DNA of 64,000 nucleotides. Source: Slackia heliotrinireducens DSM 20476 (GTDB lineage Bacteria > Actinomycetota > Coriobacteriia > Coriobacteriales > Eggerthellaceae). Below the pieces are notes generated by a model, which did not search any database, was not told where the DNA came from, and saw only the letters and a program-made list of their open reading frames with translations. A program made the translations under genes and the position numbers. The stretch lies in assembly GCF_000023885.1 (NCBI RefSeq), contig NC_013165.1:620001-684000 (forward strand). The letters run 5' to 3'. Of the stretch, positions 62,659 to 64,000 are shown piece after piece; position 1 is the first letter of the stretch; each line of letters opens with the position of its first letter.

Positions 62659-64000
62659 ATGGAATTCGCAGGAACCTTCTGGGCGCTCGTACCGCCGCTG
62701 GTGGCCATCGTCTTGGCCCTCATCACTAAGGAGACCTTCAGCTCGCTGTTCGTCGGCATCCTTGTCGGCGCGCTGCTGCTGGCCAACTTCAACATCATCG
62801 ACACGGTCAACTACATCATCTTGGGCACGATCGGCGAGGGTGACGATGCCATGGGCGTCGGCTTCATCAACGCCATCAGCGACCCGTGGAACGCCGGCAT
62901 CTTCATCTTCCTGGTGATGCTCGGCATCATCGTGGCCCTCATCAACGTGGCTGGCGGCTCCGCCGCATTCGGCGCCTGGGCGGCCAAGCACATCAAGACC
63001 CGCGTGGGCGCTTCGCTGGCCACCTTCCTGCTGGGCGTGCTCATCTTCGTTGACGACTATTTCAACTGCCTGACCGTGGGCGCCGTCATGCGTCCCGTTA
63101 CCGACGTGCAAAAGATCAGCCGTGCGAAGCTGTCCTACATCATCGACGCGACCGCAGCCCCTATCTGCATGATCGCCCCGATTTCGTCCTGGGCCGCCGC
63201 CGTTTCGGCCACCGCTGCCGACCTGGACACCGGCATCACGGGCATCCAGCTGTTCGTGCAGGCCATCCCCTATAACTTCTACTCGCTGCTGACCATCGTG
63301 TTCGTAGTGGGCATCTGCATCCTGGGCTTCGATTACGGCCCGATGGCCAAGGCCGAGTTCGAGGCCTATAAGAACGGCCAGCTGGGCAGCCTGGGCAACG
63401 AGGAGGTCGTCGACAACAAGCGCGCCTCCCTGTGGGACATGCTGGTGCCGGTCATCCTGCTTATCGTCTTCTGCATCTTGGGCATGCTCTACATCGGCGG
63501 CTTCTGGGATCCCGAGGCCGAAGGCTACATGAGCCTGACCTTGGCTTTCGGCAACACCGACGCCTCCGTCGGCTTGCCTTGGGGCTCGCTGATCGCCGTC
63601 ATCCTGTCCTTCATCTACCTGGTGGCCCGCCGCGTCGTGTCCTTCAAGGACGCCACCGGCTGCTTCGTCGACGGTTTCAAGGCCATGGTTCCCGCCATGC
63701 TGATCCTGACCTTCGCCCTGACGCTGAAGCTCACCACCTCCGCCCTGGGCGCCGACGTCTACGTCGCCGGCCTGATGGAGGGCGCCGCCGACAGCCTGTT
63801 CAAGATGCTGCCTGCCATCATCTTCCTGGTCGCCGTGGGCCTGGCCTTCTCCACCGGCACCAGCTGGGGCACCTTCGGCATCCTGATCCCCATCGTGCTG
63901 CCCATCTTCAGCAACGACCCGACCTTGCTCACCATCGGCATCTCCGCCTGCCTGGCCGGCGCCGTCTGCGGCGACCACATCTCGCCGATCTCCGACACGA
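62659..64000 (+). CDS. NhaC-family Na+/H+ antiporter-like transporter, predicted lysine carrier (3' end outside window)
   Basis: The first 447 residues of a large membrane protein with eleven or more hydrophobic helices. Family marks are FWALVPPLVAIVLALITKETF at the start, GVLIFVDDYFNCLTVGAVMRP, and IIDATAAPICMIAPISSWAA, with FSTGTSWGTFGILIPIVLPI and AGAVCGDHISPISDT near the break. The name NhaC implies sodium/proton exchange, but members placed behind L boxes have been predicted to carry lysine (LysW). The riboswitch directly upstream supports lysine transport here. AAAGGAGAGG precedes ATG 62659. The frame is open to the last base. Confidence 0.88.
   Translation, partial: MEFAGTFWALVPPLVAIVLALITKETFSSLFVGILVGALLLANFNIIDTVNYIILGTIGEGDDAMGVGFINAISDPWNAGIFIFLVMLGIIVALINVAGGSAAFGAWAAKHIKTRVGASLATFLLGVLIFVDDYFNCLTVGAVMRPVTDVQKISRAKLSYIIDATAAPICMIAPISSWAAAVSATAADLDTGITGIQLFVQAIPYNFYSLLTIVFVVGICILGFDYGPMAKAEFEAYKNGQLGSLGNEEVVDNKRASLWDMLVPVILLIVFCILGMLYIGGFWDPEAEGYMSLTLAFGNTDASVGLPWGSLIAVILSFIYLVARRVVSFKDATGCFVDGFKAMVPAMLILTFALTLKLTTSALGADVYVAGLMEGAADSLFKMLPAIIFLVAVGLAFSTGTSWGTFGILIPIVLPIFSNDPTLLTIGISACLAGAVCGDHISPISDT

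Overview
The window is GC-rich, densely coded DNA from an anaerobic actinobacterium, most likely class Coriobacteriia, family Eggerthellaceae (relatives of Slackia, Eggerthella or Denitrobacterium). Several things point there: a twin-arginine molybdopterin oxidoreductase with its own ferredoxin-like partner, a LuxR regulator fused to a membrane domain beside it, CIRCE-controlled groESL, LPXTG-type pili in a GC-rich background, and many dispersed palindromic repeats. The genus is not fixed by anything I can read. No rRNA or tRNA gene was seen.

Layout. 1-717 is the 3' end of a histidinol-phosphate aminotransferase. 780-2552 is a small accessory island: an orphan DUF559/AbiEi-like nuclease-fold gene between two 218-bp elements with 45-bp terminal inverted repeats. 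2715-12811 is housekeeping: a DUF296 protein, CCA-adding enzyme, CPBP protease, EamA exporter, Maf, TilS, an MBL hydrolase, an ACT/DUF711 pair and a SpoU-type methyltransferase. 12898-14973 is the groES-groEL operon. 15019-15531 holds no gene but has a long inverted repeat and a tandem array of hairpin units. Then come a lipoprotein MsrAB, a PutP-type symporter and a phosphoesterase.

19756-25535 is a catabolic block: lutABC (L-lactate oxidation), an AldA-like aldehyde dehydrogenase and a FIST-domain protein. Together they could take lactaldehyde to lactate to pyruvate. 25988-33902 is a respiratory block. A 12-TM LuxR regulator is divergent from an operon with a winged-helix-like protein, a Tat-exported molybdopterin oxidoreductase, a four-cluster Fe-S protein, a TorD-like chaperone and a ferric-reductase-like haem b membrane protein. 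The substrate is unknown.

34200-48918 is a pilus island flanked by AT-richer spacers: a TetR regulator, a fibro-slime/CnaB adhesin, a short vWA-adhesin derivative, the LPSTG backbone pilin, two class C sortases, a small pilin and a 1530-aa vWA tip adhesin. Three of the five surface proteins carry LPxAG instead of LPxTG.

49092-56700 is an envelope-stress block. A VanY-like carboxypeptidase is divergent from a VanRS-like two-component system. Next to it, a second OmpR-type system is divergent from a LanFEG-like lantibiotic-immunity ABC transporter. 56809-59659 carries an M15 peptidase whose signal peptide contains a dispersed palindrome, a zinc-ribbon/discoidin-like membrane protein and a PrsW protease. 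The window ends with a HelD-type RNA polymerase helicase, a 155-bp inverted-repeat element, and an NhaC-family transporter behind a lysine riboswitch that runs off the end.
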